DNA of 64,000 nucleotides from Actinomycetota bacterium (GCA_021325435.1 JAJPHE010000129.1:1-64000); one strand, 5' to 3'; positions 34,242 through 43,945 are shown, numbered from the stretch's first letter. Program-made: numbers and translations. The notes: generated by a model not told the origin, from the letters alone.

Positions 34242-35039
34242 ATGGGTTTCGTCGAGCTCAACGGCATCGATGTCCACTACATCGAGCGGGGCCAGGGTCA
34301 GCCCATCGTCTTCCTCCACGGCTTCGGGTCCTGCGCCGAGGCCTGGTATCAGCAGTTGGACGCGTTCGCAGACCGGTATCGGTGTATCGCCTACGACAGC
34401 GTGAACCACGGGCATTCCGGCAACTCACCAGCGGACCAGCGCGAGCCCGACCGGGTCGACGAGCTCGACGCCTTCCTCGGCGCCCTGGGTATCGACGCGC
34501 CGATCGTGGCCGGCAACTCCATGGGGGCCCTGACCCTGCTGCGCTGGGCGGTCCGCCATCCCGCTCGGGCCCGGGCGCTCGTGCCGTCGGGCATGGGGGT
34601 GCTGGTGGGGGACGGGGGAATGCCCGAAGCGACCCGGCGGTCGCTGTTCGATCCGGTCGACCACGAGGTGCTGTTCCTTCCCAGCGGAGGGGGCTTCACC
34701 GAGGCCTTCCCCCAGGAGGACCCGCTCCGCTACGGCCGTTACATGCGGCTGCGCTCCACCGCCACCCGCATCGAGGCCTCCCGTCACCCCCGGCGGGCCA
34801 CCGCGGTCAATCCCCGCCGCGAGGAGCTGGCCGAGCGGGTCGGAGCCGTTCGCTCTCCCATGCAGATCATCGTGGGGGAGAGGGACTGGTTGGCCGACGC
34901 CGCCCGCCAGCTCCACCAGCTGGTGGCCCACTCGCGCCTTGAGGTGATCGCCGGCGCCCCGCACAACGTGTACTTCGAGACGGCGGAGTCCTACAACAAG
35001 GTGGTGGACGGGTTCCTCGCCGAGGTCGTCTCCGCCTGA
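34242..35039 (+). CDS. Alpha/beta hydrolase
   Basis: A 265-residue hydrolase. It has the oxyanion-hole HGFGS, the DSVNHGHSG loop, nucleophile elbow GNSMG, the acid in GERDW and the histidine in GAPHNVY, so a full triad is present. It resembles the family that includes haloalkane dehalogenases, lactonases and esterases; substrate unknown. GGGAGG seven bases before ATG 34242 fixes the start. Divergent from the DUF5996 gene. Confidence 0.88.
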   Translation: MGFVELNGIDVHYIERGQGQPIVFLHGFGSCAEAWYQQLDAFADRYRCIAYDSVNHGHSGNSPADQREPDRVDELDAFLGALGIDAPIVAGNSMGALTLLRWAVRHPARARALVPSGMGVLVGDGGMPEATRRSLFDPVDHEVLFLPSGGGFTEAFPQEDPLRYGRYMRLRSTATRIEASRHPRRATAVNPRREELAERVGAVRSPMQIIVGERDWLADAARQLHQLVAHSRLEVIAGAPHNVYFETAESYNKVVDGFLAEVVSA

Positions 35040-35052
35040 GGGCGGTGGTTGC

Positions 35053-37776
35053 TCAGATCGCCATGGGGTCGAGGGCGTCAGGATCGACGCCGTAGCGTGA
35101 GATCGCCTCGCTGACCTCCTCCGCCTTTCCTTCGCCCGTGGCGGCCAGGGCGGCCAGGACCGCCACCACCAGGTGGGCGGCGTCGACCTCGAAATAGCGG
35201 CGCAGGTTGGCCCGGGCGTCGGAGCGCCCCCACCCGTCGGTACCCAGCGACGAGTAGTAGGATGGCACCCACCGGGCGATCTGGTCGGGCACGGCCTTGA
35301 TGAAGTCGGACACGGCCACCACCGGCCCCTCGCTGGACGAGAGGGCTGCCGTCACGTAAGGCGTCCGGCTGGGAGCCCCCGGGTGCAGCCGGTTCCAGCG
35401 ATCGGCGGCCAGGGCCTCGTCGCGCAGCTGCTTGTAGGAGGTGGCCGACCAGCACTCGGCTCCCACGCCCCACTCCTCGGCCAGCAGGCGGCGGGCCTCC
35501 ATGGCCGCGCCCCAAGCTGGCCCGGAGAACAGGATGGTCGCCCGCCGGGTGCGCCCGTTGCCGGACACCTCCTCCGGGGGCCCGGTGAAGCGGTAGAGCC
35601 CCTGGACGATGCCCTTTCGGACCTCGTCGGGGTCCTGGCCCTCCGGCAGCGCCGGCATGGCGTAGTTCTCGTTGTACAGCGTGAGGTACCAGAAACGGTC
35701 CTCGGGTTCGGGGCCGTACATCCGGCGGATGCCGTCGTCGATGATGGTGGCCAGCTCGTAGGCGAAGGCCGGGTCGTAGGCCGACACGCTCGGGTTCGTC
35801 GACGCCAGCAGAAGCGAGTGGCCGTCGTCGTGCTGCAGGCCCTCCCCCTCGAGGGTCGTCCGCCCCGCCGTCGCCCCGAGCAGGAAGCCCCGGCCCCGCG
35901 AGTCGCCGAAGGCCCAGATGAGGTCACCCACCCGCTGGAAGCCGAACATCGAATAGAAGATGTAGAAGGGGATCGTCGGTTGGCCGTGGACCGCGTAGGA
36001 GGTGCCAGCGGCGGTGAAGCTGGCCATCGCCCCCGCCTCGGTGATGCCTTCCTCGAGGATCTGCCCGTCCTTGGCCTCGGCGTAGGTGAGGAGCAGGTCG
36101 GCGTCGACCGGCGTGTAGAGCTGCCCCGACGAGGCGTAGATCTTCACCTCCTTGAACAGGGCATCCAGGCCGAAGGTGCGGGCCTCGTCCGGGATGATGG
36201 GCACGACGCGCTGGCCGACCTGCTTGTCGCGCAGCAGGTTGCGCAGCAGTACGGCGAAGACCATGGTCGTCGAGACAGCCCGGTCGCCCGAGCCCTTGTC
36301 GAACTCGGCGAAGACCTGAGGAGCGGGCATCTCGAGCTCAACCCGTGGTCGCACCAGCCGCCGCGGCATGGGCCCGGCCAGCTCGCGCCGGCGGGCCATG
36401 AGGTACTCCCACGCGGGAGAGCCCTCGGGCGGCCGGTAGTAGGGCGGCAGCTTGGCGTCGAGCGCGGTATCCGGAATCTCCTCCTGGAGGTAGAGCCGGT
36501 CGCGCAACGTCATCAGCTGGCTCTTCGTCATCTTCTTGATCTGATGGGTGGCGTTGCGGGCCTCGATCTCCGGCCCGAGCGTCCATCCCTTGATGGTCTT
36601 GGCCAGGATGGCGGTGGGAGCCCCGGTGTGCTCCACCGCCGCCTTGTAGGCGGCGTAGAGCTTGCGGTAGTCGTGGCCGCCGCGGGGCAGGGCCTGCAGA
36701 TCCTCGTCCGACAGGTGGTCGACGAGGCGGCGGAGTCGGGGGTCGGGCCCGAAGAAGTGCTCGCGGATGTAGGCGCCCGACTCGGTGGCGTACTTCTGGA
36801 ACTCCCCGTCGACGGTCGTGTTCATCTTGTTGACCAGGACCCCGTCGACGTCGCGGGCCAGCAGCTCGTCCCACTTGGAGCCCCAGATCACCTTGATGAC
36901 GTTCCACCCGGCGCCGCGGAAGATCGCCTCGAGCTCCTGGATGATCTTCCCGTTGCCCCGCACCGGCCCATCGAGGCGTTGCAGGTTGCAGTTGACGACG
37001 AAGATGAGGTTGTCGAGTCCCTCCCGCGAGGCGAGGGAGAGGGCCCCCAGCGTCTCGGGCTCGTCACACTCCCCGTCACCGAGGTAGCACCAGACCCGGC
37101 TGGCGCTGGTGTCGGCGATGCGCCGGTGCATGAGATAGCGGTTGAAGCGGGCCTGGTAGATGGCGTTGATCGGGCCCAGACCCATCGACACGGTGGGGAA
37201 CTCCCAGAAGTCCGGCATCGAGCGGGGATGCGGGTAGGAGGCCAGCCCGTCGCCGGTTACCTCCTGCCGGTAGCGGTCGAGCTGGTCGTCGGAGAGGCGC
37301 CCCTCGAGGTAGGCCCGGGCGTAGATGCCGGGCGAGGCGTGGCCCTGGAAGTACACCTGGTCGCCGGCAGCCCCGGTGTCCTTGCCGCGGAAGAAGTGGT
37401 TGAAGCCGACCTCGTACAGCGACGCCGAGCTGGCGAAGGTGGCCAGGTGGCCGCCGATCCCCGGCGACTTGATGTTGGCCCGGGTGACCATGACGGCCGC
37501 GTTCCAACGGATGTACGCCCGGATCCGGCGCTCCATGTACTCGTCCCCGGGGAACCAGGGCTCGCGGTCCGGCGGGATGGTGTTGACATAGGGCGTCGAC
37601 ACGGTGGCGGGGAACCCCACCTGAAGGGCGCGGGCCCGCTCGAGCAGCTTCATCAGGATGAAGCGGGCCCGGCTCCGTCCGTGGGTGTCGACCACGGCGT
37701 CGAAGGAGTCCACCCACTCCGCCGTCTCCTGGGGATCGATGTCCGGGAGCTGGTGGGAGAAACCGTCGAAGATCAT
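35053..37776 (-). CDS. aceE: Pyruvate dehydrogenase E1 component, homodimeric
   Basis: A 907-residue thiamine-diphosphate enzyme that decarboxylates pyruvate and acetylates the lipoyl group of E2. Visible are HLATFASSASLYEVGFNHFF, the ThDP motif GDGECDEPETLGALSLA...NCN, and the C-terminal TDGWGRSDARANLRRYFEVDA. Length matches AceE (about 890-920). The start is ATG 37776, giving MIFDGFSHQLPDIDPQETAEW. Longer starts would read through the divergent rnhA promoter. The E3 and E2 genes that serve it are at 39296-42300. Confidence 0.96.
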   Translation of the reverse strand: MIFDGFSHQLPDIDPQETAEWVDSFDAVVDTHGRSRARFILMKLLERARALQVGFPATVSTPYVNTIPPDREPWFPGDEYMERRIRAYIRWNAAVMVTRANIKSPGIGGHLATFASSASLYEVGFNHFFRGKDTGAAGDQVYFQGHASPGIYARAYLEGRLSDDQLDRYRQEVTGDGLASYPHPRSMPDFWEFPTVSMGLGPINAIYQARFNRYLMHRRIADTSASRVWCYLGDGECDEPETLGALSLASREGLDNLIFVVNCNLQRLDGPVRGNGKIIQELEAIFRGAGWNVIKVIWGSKWDELLARDVDGVLVNKMNTTVDGEFQKYATESGAYIREHFFGPDPRLRRLVDHLSDEDLQALPRGGHDYRKLYAAYKAAVEHTGAPTAILAKTIKGWTLGPEIEARNATHQIKKMTKSQLMTLRDRLYLQEEIPDTALDAKLPPYYRPPEGSPAWEYLMARRRELAGPMPRRLVRPRVELEMPAPQVFAEFDKGSGDRAVSTTMVFAVLLRNLLRDKQVGQRVVPIIPDEARTFGLDALFKEVKIYASSGQLYTPVDADLLLTYAEAKDGQILEEGITEAGAMASFTAAGTSYAVHGQPTIPFYIFYSMFGFQRVGDLIWAFGDSRGRGFLLGATAGRTTLEGEGLQHDDGHSLLLASTNPSVSAYDPAFAYELATIIDDGIRRMYGPEPEDRFWYLTLYNENYAMPALPEGQDPDEVRKGIVQGLYRFTGPPEEVSGNGRTRRATILFSGPAWGAAMEARRLLAEEWGVGAECWSATSYKQLRDEALAADRWNRLHPGAPSRTPYVTAALSSSEGPVVAVSDFIKAVPDQIARWVPSYYSSLGTDGWGRSDARANLRRYFEVDAAHLVVAVLAALAATGEGKAEEVSEAISRYGVDPDALDPMAI

Positions 37777-37855
37777 CGCCTTCCATGCTCGCGCTTTTGC
37801 CGGGGTAGGCGGTTCGGTGCCCGGGTCGGGCCACCCCATGGGGCATGCTGGGGCG

Positions 37856-38350
37856 GTGGGGACCATCGTCTACACGGATGGCGCCTGCCTGGGGAACCCC
37901 GGGCCGGGCGGCTGGGCCTGGGCGGTCCCCGAGGGGGCCTACGGCAGCGGTGCCGAGCCTCGCAGCACCAACCAGCGCATGGAGATCACCGCCGCCCTCG
38001 AGGCCCTCTCCAACCTCGAGGGCGAAGTGCTGGTCATGAGCGACTCCACCTACGTGGTCAACTGCTTCCGCGACCGCTGGTACGAGGGCTGGATCCGCCG
38101 GGGATGGCGGAACTCCCAGCGCCAACCGGTCGCCAACCAGGACCTCTGGATGCCGCTGTTGCAGCTCTACCTGGCCCGGGCCGGCGAGATCACGTTCCGT
38201 TGGGTGAAGGGGCACGGCTCGGATCCGATGAACGATCTGGTGGACCGGCTGGCCGTGGAGGCCGCCACGACCCAGTCCGGACGCAGTGGTCAGGGCACCC
38301 CCGAGAACCTCGGGCCGGCGGACAGCCCCCGCCGCTGGGCTCGCCGCTGA
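37856..38350 (+). CDS. rnhA: Ribonuclease HI
   Basis: A 164-residue RNase H that cuts the RNA strand of RNA-DNA hybrids. The catalytic acids are in YTDGACLGNPGPGGW, RMEITAALEAL, SDSTYVVN and DPMNDLVDRLA. The GTG at 37856 gives a start close to the family norm (GTIVYTDGAC); CATGCT six bases upstream may be a -10 of a leaderless transcript. ATG 37838 is an alternative. Divergent from aceE. The C-terminal 30 residues are a disordered-looking tail. Confidence 0.93.
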   Translation: MGTIVYTDGACLGNPGPGGWAWAVPEGAYGSGAEPRSTNQRMEITAALEALSNLEGEVLVMSDSTYVVNCFRDRWYEGWIRRGWRNSQRQPVANQDLWMPLLQLYLARAGEITFRWVKGHGSDPMNDLVDRLAVEAATTQSGRSGQGTPENLGPADSPRRWARR

Positions 38351-38411
38351 CCACCCGACGTCCCGGAGCCGGGTGGGCCGGGGGTGACCCGCCCCGGTAG
38401 CTTTCCGGGCC

Positions 38412-39188
38412 ATGGAGCTCAACGGAACCTCAGCAGTTGTCACCGGCGGCGCCTCCGGCCTGGGCGAGGCCACCGCCCGCCTCCTCACCGAGCGCGGCGC
38501 CCGGGTCGTGATCGCCGACCTCCAGGCCGACAAGGGGGAACCCCTGGCCAAGGAGCTCGAGGGCGTCTTCGCCCGCACTGACGTCACCAACACCGACGAG
38601 GTCATCGCCGCGGTGGAAGCGGCCAAGGAGATGGGCCCGCTCAAGAGCTTGGTCAACTGCGCCGGCATCGGTTGGGCCACCCGCACCATCGGCAAGGACG
38701 GCCAGTACTCGAGCGCCCACGACCTCGAGCTGTACCGCAAGGTGATCGAGGTGAACCTGGTGGGCACCTTCAACTGCATCCGCATCGCCGCCACGGCCAT
38801 GAGCCTCAACGAGCCGGACGAGGACGGTCAGCGGGGCGCGGTGGTCAACACCGCCTCGGTGGCGGCCGAGGACGGCCAGATCGGCCAGGCCGCCTACTCC
38901 TCGTCCAAGGGCGGCCTCGTCGGGATGACCCTGCCCGTGGCTCGCGACCTGGCCGCCGTCGGGGTCCGGGTCAACACCATCCTTCCTGGACTGATCGACA
39001 CCCCGATCTACGGATCCGGCCCCGCCTCCGAGCAGTTCAAGGAGAAGCTCGGGGCCCAGGTCCTGTTCCCCAAGCGACTGGGCAGGTCCAGCGAGTTCGC
39101 CACCCTCGCCGTCGAGCTCCTCTCGAACAGCTACATGAACGCGGAGTGCATCCGCCTCGACGCCGGCATCCGCATGCAGCCGAAGTAG
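38412..39188 (+). CDS. SDR-family dehydrogenase (3-hydroxyacyl-CoA dehydrogenase type II-like)
   Basis: A 258-residue short-chain dehydrogenase with NAD-binding TGGASGLG, the NCAG strand, catalytic Tyr and Lys in YSSSKGG, and NTILPGLIDTP after it. Its nearest description is type II 3-hydroxyacyl-CoA dehydrogenase (HSD17B10-like), from VVNTASVAAEDGQIGQAAYSS. TAGCTT eight bases before the ATG suggests a leaderless transcript. It lies alone between rnhA and lpd. Confidence 0.85.
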   Translation: MELNGTSAVVTGGASGLGEATARLLTERGARVVIADLQADKGEPLAKELEGVFARTDVTNTDEVIAAVEAAKEMGPLKSLVNCAGIGWATRTIGKDGQYSSAHDLELYRKVIEVNLVGTFNCIRIAATAMSLNEPDEDGQRGAVVNTASVAAEDGQIGQAAYSSSKGGLVGMTLPVARDLAAVGVRVNTILPGLIDTPIYGSGPASEQFKEKLGAQVLFPKRLGRSSEFATLAVELLSNSYMNAECIRLDAGIRMQPK

Positions 39189-39233
39189 GGCCGGGCCCGG
39201 TAGGCCGGCGGGGGCGGCCCGGGCATGGCCGGT

Positions 39234-39259
39234 GGGCGTTCGCGCCCCGCCGCGGCGGG
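39234..39259 (+). terminator. Possible terminator between SDR and lpd
   Basis: GGGCG-TTCG-CGCCC at 39234-39247 is a tetraloop hairpin, overlapped by the self-complementary CCCGCCGCGGCGGG at 39246-39259, followed by CTTTAG. The two stems share bases and are mutually exclusive. Their position 45 bases after the SDR stop fits a terminator. Confidence 0.35.
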
Positions 39260-39295
39260 CTTTAGGCTGGCCCCAGTCGCGGGAAGGTGGTGGGA

Positions 39296-40711
39296 GTGCC
39301 CGAGGAATTCGACGTCGTCGTCATCGGCGGCGGCCCCGGTGGCTACGCGACCGCTCTGTACGGAGCGAGCGCCGGGCTGTCGGTCGCCGTGGTCGAGAAG
39401 GACAAGGTCGGAGGCACCTGCCTGCACCGCGGGTGCATACCGGCCAAGGAGTTCCTGGAGACCGCCAGCGTCCTGCGCACGGTGGCCGGAGCCAAGGAGT
39501 TCGGTATCCAGGCGGAGCAACCCGCCGTCGACTTCGCCACCAGCCAGGCCCGCAAGCAGAAGGTGGTCGAAGGCCTGTGGAAGGGCCTGGCCGGCCTCAT
39601 GAAGTCGCGCAAGATCAAGACCTACGAGGGGACCGGCCGGCTGGAGGCGGACCACGTCGTCAAGGTGGCCGGCCCATCAGGCGAAGAGGAGCTCAGGGGC
39701 ACCCACGTCGTTCTGGCCTCGGGCTCGGTCCCCCGGACCATCCCCGGCTTCGACGTTGACGGTCGGACCGTCCTGACCTCGGACGAGGTCCTGGCCCTGG
39801 ACCGGCTGCCGAGCTCGGCCGTGGTCATCGGGGGCGGCGCCATCGGCTGCGAGTTCGCCTCGATGATGAGCGACCTGGGCGTGCAGGTGACCCTGCTCGA
39901 GGTACTGCCGAAGATCCTCCCCGGCTGCGACGGTGACGTCGTCGAGGTGGTCGGCCGCTCGTTCAAGAAACGCGGCATCAACATTCACACGGGAGTTCAG
40001 GTGCACGGGCACAGCCCCTCCGACGGTGGGGGCACGACGGTCTCCTACGGCGACGGACAGGAGGTGACGGCGGACGTCGTGGTCGTGTCCGTGGGGCGTC
40101 GTCCGCTCTCCGACGGGCTGTTGGGCGACGGGACGGGAGTGACCGTGGACGACCGGGGCTTCGTCGCCGTCGACGAGATGTGCCGGACCGGAGCTGACGG
40201 TGTCTACGCCGTGGGCGACTTGATCTCGCTCGGCTCGGGCCCCCATCCGCAACTAGCCCATGTCGGCTTTGCCGAAGGGATCCTGGTCATCAAGGACATC
40301 CTCGGAGAGCCGGCGGTACCGGTCGACTACTCGCGGGTCCCCTGGTGCATCTACTGCCATCCGGAGGTGGCCTTCGCCGGCATGTCCGAGCAGGCGGCCC
40401 GCGACGCTGGCTACGAGGTGGTCACCAAGAAGATGCCGGTCGGACACAACGGGCGGGCCATGATCATCGGCGAGGGTGAGGGACTGGTGAAGGTGGTGGC
40501 GGAAAAGCTCCCGGATGGGACCGGCGGGCGCATCCTGGGGGTCCACATGGTGGGACCCTGGGTCACCGAGCAGCTGGGGCAGGCCTACCTGGCCGTCAAC
40601 TGGGAGGCGACGGTGGATGAGGTGGCCCACTTCATCCAGCCCCATCCCACCCTGTCGGAGGTGTTCGGCGAGACGGTGCTGGCTCTGACCGGAAGGGGGT
40701 TGCACGGCTGA
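39296..40711 (+). CDS. lpd: Dihydrolipoyl dehydrogenase (E3)
   Basis: A 471-residue FAD/NAD enzyme that reoxidises dihydrolipoyl groups of 2-oxoacid dehydrogenases. FAD motif FDVVVIGGGPGGYATALYGA, redox pair Cys42/Cys47 (GGTCLHRGCIPAKE), NAD motif VVIGGGAIGCEFAS and the C-terminal His-Glu pair in QPHPTLSEVFGE are present. The GTG at 39296 is eight bases after GGAAGG. Two further GTGs lie at 39287 and 39290. The stop overlaps the E2 ATG (TGATG). Confidence 0.94.
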   Translation: MPEEFDVVVIGGGPGGYATALYGASAGLSVAVVEKDKVGGTCLHRGCIPAKEFLETASVLRTVAGAKEFGIQAEQPAVDFATSQARKQKVVEGLWKGLAGLMKSRKIKTYEGTGRLEADHVVKVAGPSGEEELRGTHVVLASGSVPRTIPGFDVDGRTVLTSDEVLALDRLPSSAVVIGGGAIGCEFASMMSDLGVQVTLLEVLPKILPGCDGDVVEVVGRSFKKRGINIHTGVQVHGHSPSDGGGTTVSYGDGQEVTADVVVVSVGRRPLSDGLLGDGTGVTVDDRGFVAVDEMCRTGADGVYAVGDLISLGSGPHPQLAHVGFAEGILVIKDILGEPAVPVDYSRVPWCIYCHPEVAFAGMSEQAARDAGYEVVTKKMPVGHNGRAMIIGEGEGLVKVVAEKLPDGTGGRILGVHMVGPWVTEQLGQAYLAVNWEATVDEVAHFIQPHPTLSEVFGETVLALTGRGLHG

Positions 40712-42300
40712 TGGCGGACATAACCATGCCCCAGCTCGGCGAGACGGTCACCGAGGGGACCATCACCCGCTGGGCCAAGCAGGTAGGCGACCGCGTCGAG
40801 GAGGACGAGGTCCTCTTCGAGGTGTCGACCGACAAGGTCGACTCCGAGGTGCCCTCACCGGTGTCGGGCTTTCTGTCGGAGATCCTGGTCGAGGAGGGCC
40901 AGACCGTCGACGTCGGCACCCGGCTCGCCGTGGTCAGCGACCAACCGGCCAGCGGCGACGGACGGGCTCCCGACGCTGGGGGCCAGGCTGCCCCCGCGGA
41001 CGCTCCGGCGAAGAAGGCCCCGGCCGAGCAGCCGGACCAGGCCGACGAGCAGCCGGCCGCCCGAGGGGGACGGCAGGCCTCCGACGAGCGGGCGGAGGCG
41101 CCGTCAGCCGCCAGCCGCCCGCAGGCCAAGGCCGAAGAGGTGCAGGGTGAGGCCGAGACGGTCGAGGCCGCCGGCGGCACCGCCGCCCCCGGGGGCCAGG
41201 ACCGGCCCCCGTCCGGGCCCACCGCCCCCCTGGCGGCCGAGCCCACCCGGGTAGCGGGCGGTCCCGCCGCCGAGGGGGCGTCGGGGGAAGGCCCCGCCGG
41301 CGACGCCGGGGGGACGGGTGACGCCAGCAAGGTGCTGTCCCCGGTCGTCCGTCGCCTCCTGTCCGAGAACGGGCTCGATCCGGCCGACATCAACGGCACC
41401 GGCGCCGGCGGGCGAATCACCCGGGCCGACGTCCTCGCCGCGGTGGACGCCCGGCGGGGGGCCGGCGCTCCGGCCGGGGCCCGGCCGCCGGCGAGCGCCC
41501 GGCCCCAGGAGCCGGCATCGCCTGCGCCGAGGCCCGCGGGTGAGATGGGCGAGCGGGTCCTGCCCTTCCCTCCCGCCCAGCCCGGACCGGGCGACGAGGT
41601 GATCCCGTTCTCCAACATCCGTCGGCGGACGGCCGAGCACATGATCCGGTCGCGGGCGACCTCCGCCCACACCCTCGTGGCGACCGAGGTCGATTATCAC
41701 GCCGTCGAGGCGGCCAGGGCCCAGGTGAAGGACCTCTTCCGTCAGAACGAGGGCTTCACCCTCACCTATCTGCCGTTCATAAGCCGGGCGGTCATCGACG
41801 CCTTGGAGGAGTTCCCCAACCTGAACGCCTCGGTCGGCGAGGACACCCTCATCGTCCATCCTCGAGTGCACCTGGGAATCGCCGTCGATCTCAACCTCGA
41901 GGGACTCATCGTGCCGGTCATCCGCGAGGCGGACTCGAAGCGGCTCCGAGCCCTTTCCCGCGAGATCCGCGACCTCGCCGAGCGGGCCCGCGCCAAGCGA
42001 CTGTCCGCCGACGAGATCCAGGGCGGCACCTTCACCATCACCAACCCCGGCCCCTTCGGCACCTTCCTCACCGGTCCGGTGATCAACCAGCCCCAGGTGG
42101 CCATCCTGTCCACCGACGGGATCAAGAAGAGGCCGGTCGTGGTGGAGACGCCTGGTGGTGACGACGCCATCGTCGTCCATCCCGTCGGGCTCCTGTCGCT
42201 GACCTGGGATCACCGGGCGGTGGACGGGGCCTACGCCTCCGCCTTCCTGGCCCGCTGCCGCGAGATCATCGAGACCCGCGACTGGATCCAGGAGCTTTGA
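40711..42300 (+). CDS. sucB: 2-oxoacid dehydrogenase E2 (dihydrolipoamide acyltransferase)
   Basis: A 529-residue acyltransferase with three domains. A lipoyl domain (1-78) holds Lys42 in VSTDKVDSEV. An alanine-, proline- and acid-rich linker follows (about 85-205), then a peripheral subunit-binding domain (SPVVRRLLSENGLDPADI..TGAGGRITRADV), and a catalytic domain with His501 in TWDHRAVDGAY. Only one lipoyl domain is present. It resembles the actinobacterial E2 called SucB or DlaT that can serve both pyruvate and 2-oxoglutarate complexes. Coupled to lpd and followed two bases later by lipB-lipA. Confidence 0.92.
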   Translation: MADITMPQLGETVTEGTITRWAKQVGDRVEEDEVLFEVSTDKVDSEVPSPVSGFLSEILVEEGQTVDVGTRLAVVSDQPASGDGRAPDAGGQAAPADAPAKKAPAEQPDQADEQPAARGGRQASDERAEAPSAASRPQAKAEEVQGEAETVEAAGGTAAPGGQDRPPSGPTAPLAAEPTRVAGGPAAEGASGEGPAGDAGGTGDASKVLSPVVRRLLSENGLDPADINGTGAGGRITRADVLAAVDARRGAGAPAGARPPASARPQEPASPAPRPAGEMGERVLPFPPAQPGPGDEVIPFSNIRRRTAEHMIRSRATSAHTLVATEVDYHAVEAARAQVKDLFRQNEGFTLTYLPFISRAVIDALEEFPNLNASVGEDTLIVHPRVHLGIAVDLNLEGLIVPVIREADSKRLRALSREIRDLAERARAKRLSADEIQGGTFTITNPGPFGTFLTGPVINQPQVAILSTDGIKKRPVVVETPGGDDAIVVHPVGLLSLTWDHRAVDGAYASAFLARCREIIETRDWIQEL

Positions 42301-42301
42301 G

Positions 42302-43945
42302 GTGCTGAGGGTCCGCTGGCTGGGGCGGGTGCGCTACCGCGACGCCCACGCCCTGCAGCGGGCTCTCTTCTCCGCCAGCCCGGAGAACTACCTGCTCCTC
42401 ATGGAGCATCCGCACGTCTACACCCTCGGGGTGGGCGCCGACGACCGTCACGTTCTCGTGGATCCCGGACAGGTCGGGGCCGAGCTGATCCGCACCGACC
42501 GAGGTGGGGACGTGACCTACCACGGGCCCGGCCAGCTGGTCGGATACCCGATCATCTCGGTCCCTACCGGCCCCCGCTCGGTCCCCGAATATGTCCACGG
42601 GGTCGAGCAGCTGGTCATCGACTCGGTGGGCGACCTCGGTCTGGCGGCCCGGCGTCTGCCGGGCTACCCGGGGGTGTGGGTCGGCCCCGACGACGCCCCC
42701 CGCAAGGTCTGCGCCATCGGCGTAAGGGTGACCAGAGGGCGGTCCATGCACGGCTTCGCCCTCAATGTCGATCCGGACCTGTCCATGTTCGGCCACATCG
42801 TTCCCTGCGGCATCGCCGACAAGGGCGTCACCTCGCTGGCGGCCGAAGGCGTCGAGGCCACCATGCGAGAGGTGGTGGACGCCGTCGTGGCTCGGGCCAC
42901 CGTCCGGTGGGGCCCGGCGGTAGAACGGCGCGACGTGGCCTGGCGGACCGTCCCCGAAGACCTGTCGGCGTTAACCCGCCGCCAGGCGCTAGGGACGAGT
43001 GGCCGACCCGGGGAGCGGCTGCGCCTGCGCCTGGCCGAGGCCGGCGTGAACCCTGGCGCCGGGCTGGCCGTGTCCGAACGCAAACCGGCCTGGCTGCGGG
43101 TCAAGGCCGAGATGGGCCCCGAATACCGACAGCTGCGCTCCACCATGCGTTCGCTCGACCTGGTCACCGTGTGCGAGGAGGCCGGCTGCCCCAACATCTT
43201 CGAATGCTGGGCTGACGGAACCGCCACCTTCATGATCAACGGGGAGCGCTGCACCCGCGCCTGCGGCTTCTGCCTGGTCGACACCCGCCGTCCGTCTCCG
43301 CCCGATCCGGGGGAGGCCGACCGGGTCGCTGAGGCGGTTGGGCGGATGTCCCTGGCCCACGCCGTGGTCACCGCCGTCGCCCGCGACGACCTGCCCGAGG
43401 GCGGCGCGCTCGGCTTCGTCGCCACCATCGCCGCCATCAGGCGCCGGTGCCCGCACACCTCGGTCGAGGTCCTGATCCCCGATTTCAAGGGTGACCCTGA
43501 CGCCCTGAACGCGGTGTTCGAGGCCGGACCGGACGTGCTCAACCACAACCTCGAGACCGTGGCCCGGCTCCAGCGGGCCGTGCGGCCTTCGGCTTCCTAT
43601 GCCCGCAGCCTGGCCGTGCTGGCCCGGGCGGCCGACGCCGGCCTGGTCACCAAGTCCGGCATCATCCTCGGCATGGGCGAAACGGCCGAGGAGGTGGTCT
43701 CGGCTCTGTCGGACCTGCGGGCCGTCGGCGTGCAGATCGTCACGCTCGGCCAGTACCTCCGGCCCACCGCCGCCCACCTGCCGGTTGCCCGCTGGTGGAC
43801 GCCGGCCGAGTTCGACCGCCTCGCCGCCGCCGCCCGGGCCATGGGCTTCTCGCATGTCCAGGCCTCGCCCCTCACCCGTTCGAGCTACCACGCCCGGCAG
43901 GCGGCGAGCGCCGCCCAGGTCCCCGTGGCGCTGTCCGGATCGTGA
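42302..43945 (+). CDS. lipB-lipA: LipB-LipA fusion: octanoyltransferase and lipoyl synthase in one chain
   Basis: One 547-residue frame. Residues 1-215 are octanoyltransferase LipB: RGGDVTYHGPGQLVGYPI, Lys135 (RKVCAIGVRV) and Cys169 (HIVPCGIADKGVTSL), the catalytic pair. Residues about 255-547 are lipoyl synthase LipA: auxiliary-cluster cysteines C291, C296, C302 (CEEAGCPNIFEC), radical-SAM cysteines C317, C321, C324 (CTRACGFC) and the C-terminal RSSY 526-529. No stop lies between them, and the LipA part lacks its own obvious start. It would carry out both steps of de novo lipoylation of the E2 next door. GTG 42302. Confidence 0.93.
   Translation: MLRVRWLGRVRYRDAHALQRALFSASPENYLLLMEHPHVYTLGVGADDRHVLVDPGQVGAELIRTDRGGDVTYHGPGQLVGYPIISVPTGPRSVPEYVHGVEQLVIDSVGDLGLAARRLPGYPGVWVGPDDAPRKVCAIGVRVTRGRSMHGFALNVDPDLSMFGHIVPCGIADKGVTSLAAEGVEATMREVVDAVVARATVRWGPAVERRDVAWRTVPEDLSALTRRQALGTSGRPGERLRLRLAEAGVNPGAGLAVSERKPAWLRVKAEMGPEYRQLRSTMRSLDLVTVCEEAGCPNIFECWADGTATFMINGERCTRACGFCLVDTRRPSPPDPGEADRVAEAVGRMSLAHAVVTAVARDDLPEGGALGFVATIAAIRRRCPHTSVEVLIPDFKGDPDALNAVFEAGPDVLNHNLETVARLQRAVRPSASYARSLAVLARAADAGLVTKSGIILGMGETAEEVVSALSDLRAVGVQIVTLGQYLRPTAAHLPVARWWTPAEFDRLAAAARAMGFSHVQASPLTRSSYHARQAASAAQVPVALSGS

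Noticed and set aside
35173-38400. A 1075-codon open frame on the plus strand opposite aceE
   Set aside because: It is antisense to a clearly real, fully conserved aceE, is rich in Gly/Arg/Val/Pro without motifs, and runs into rnhA in another frame. Long antisense frames are expected at this GC content.
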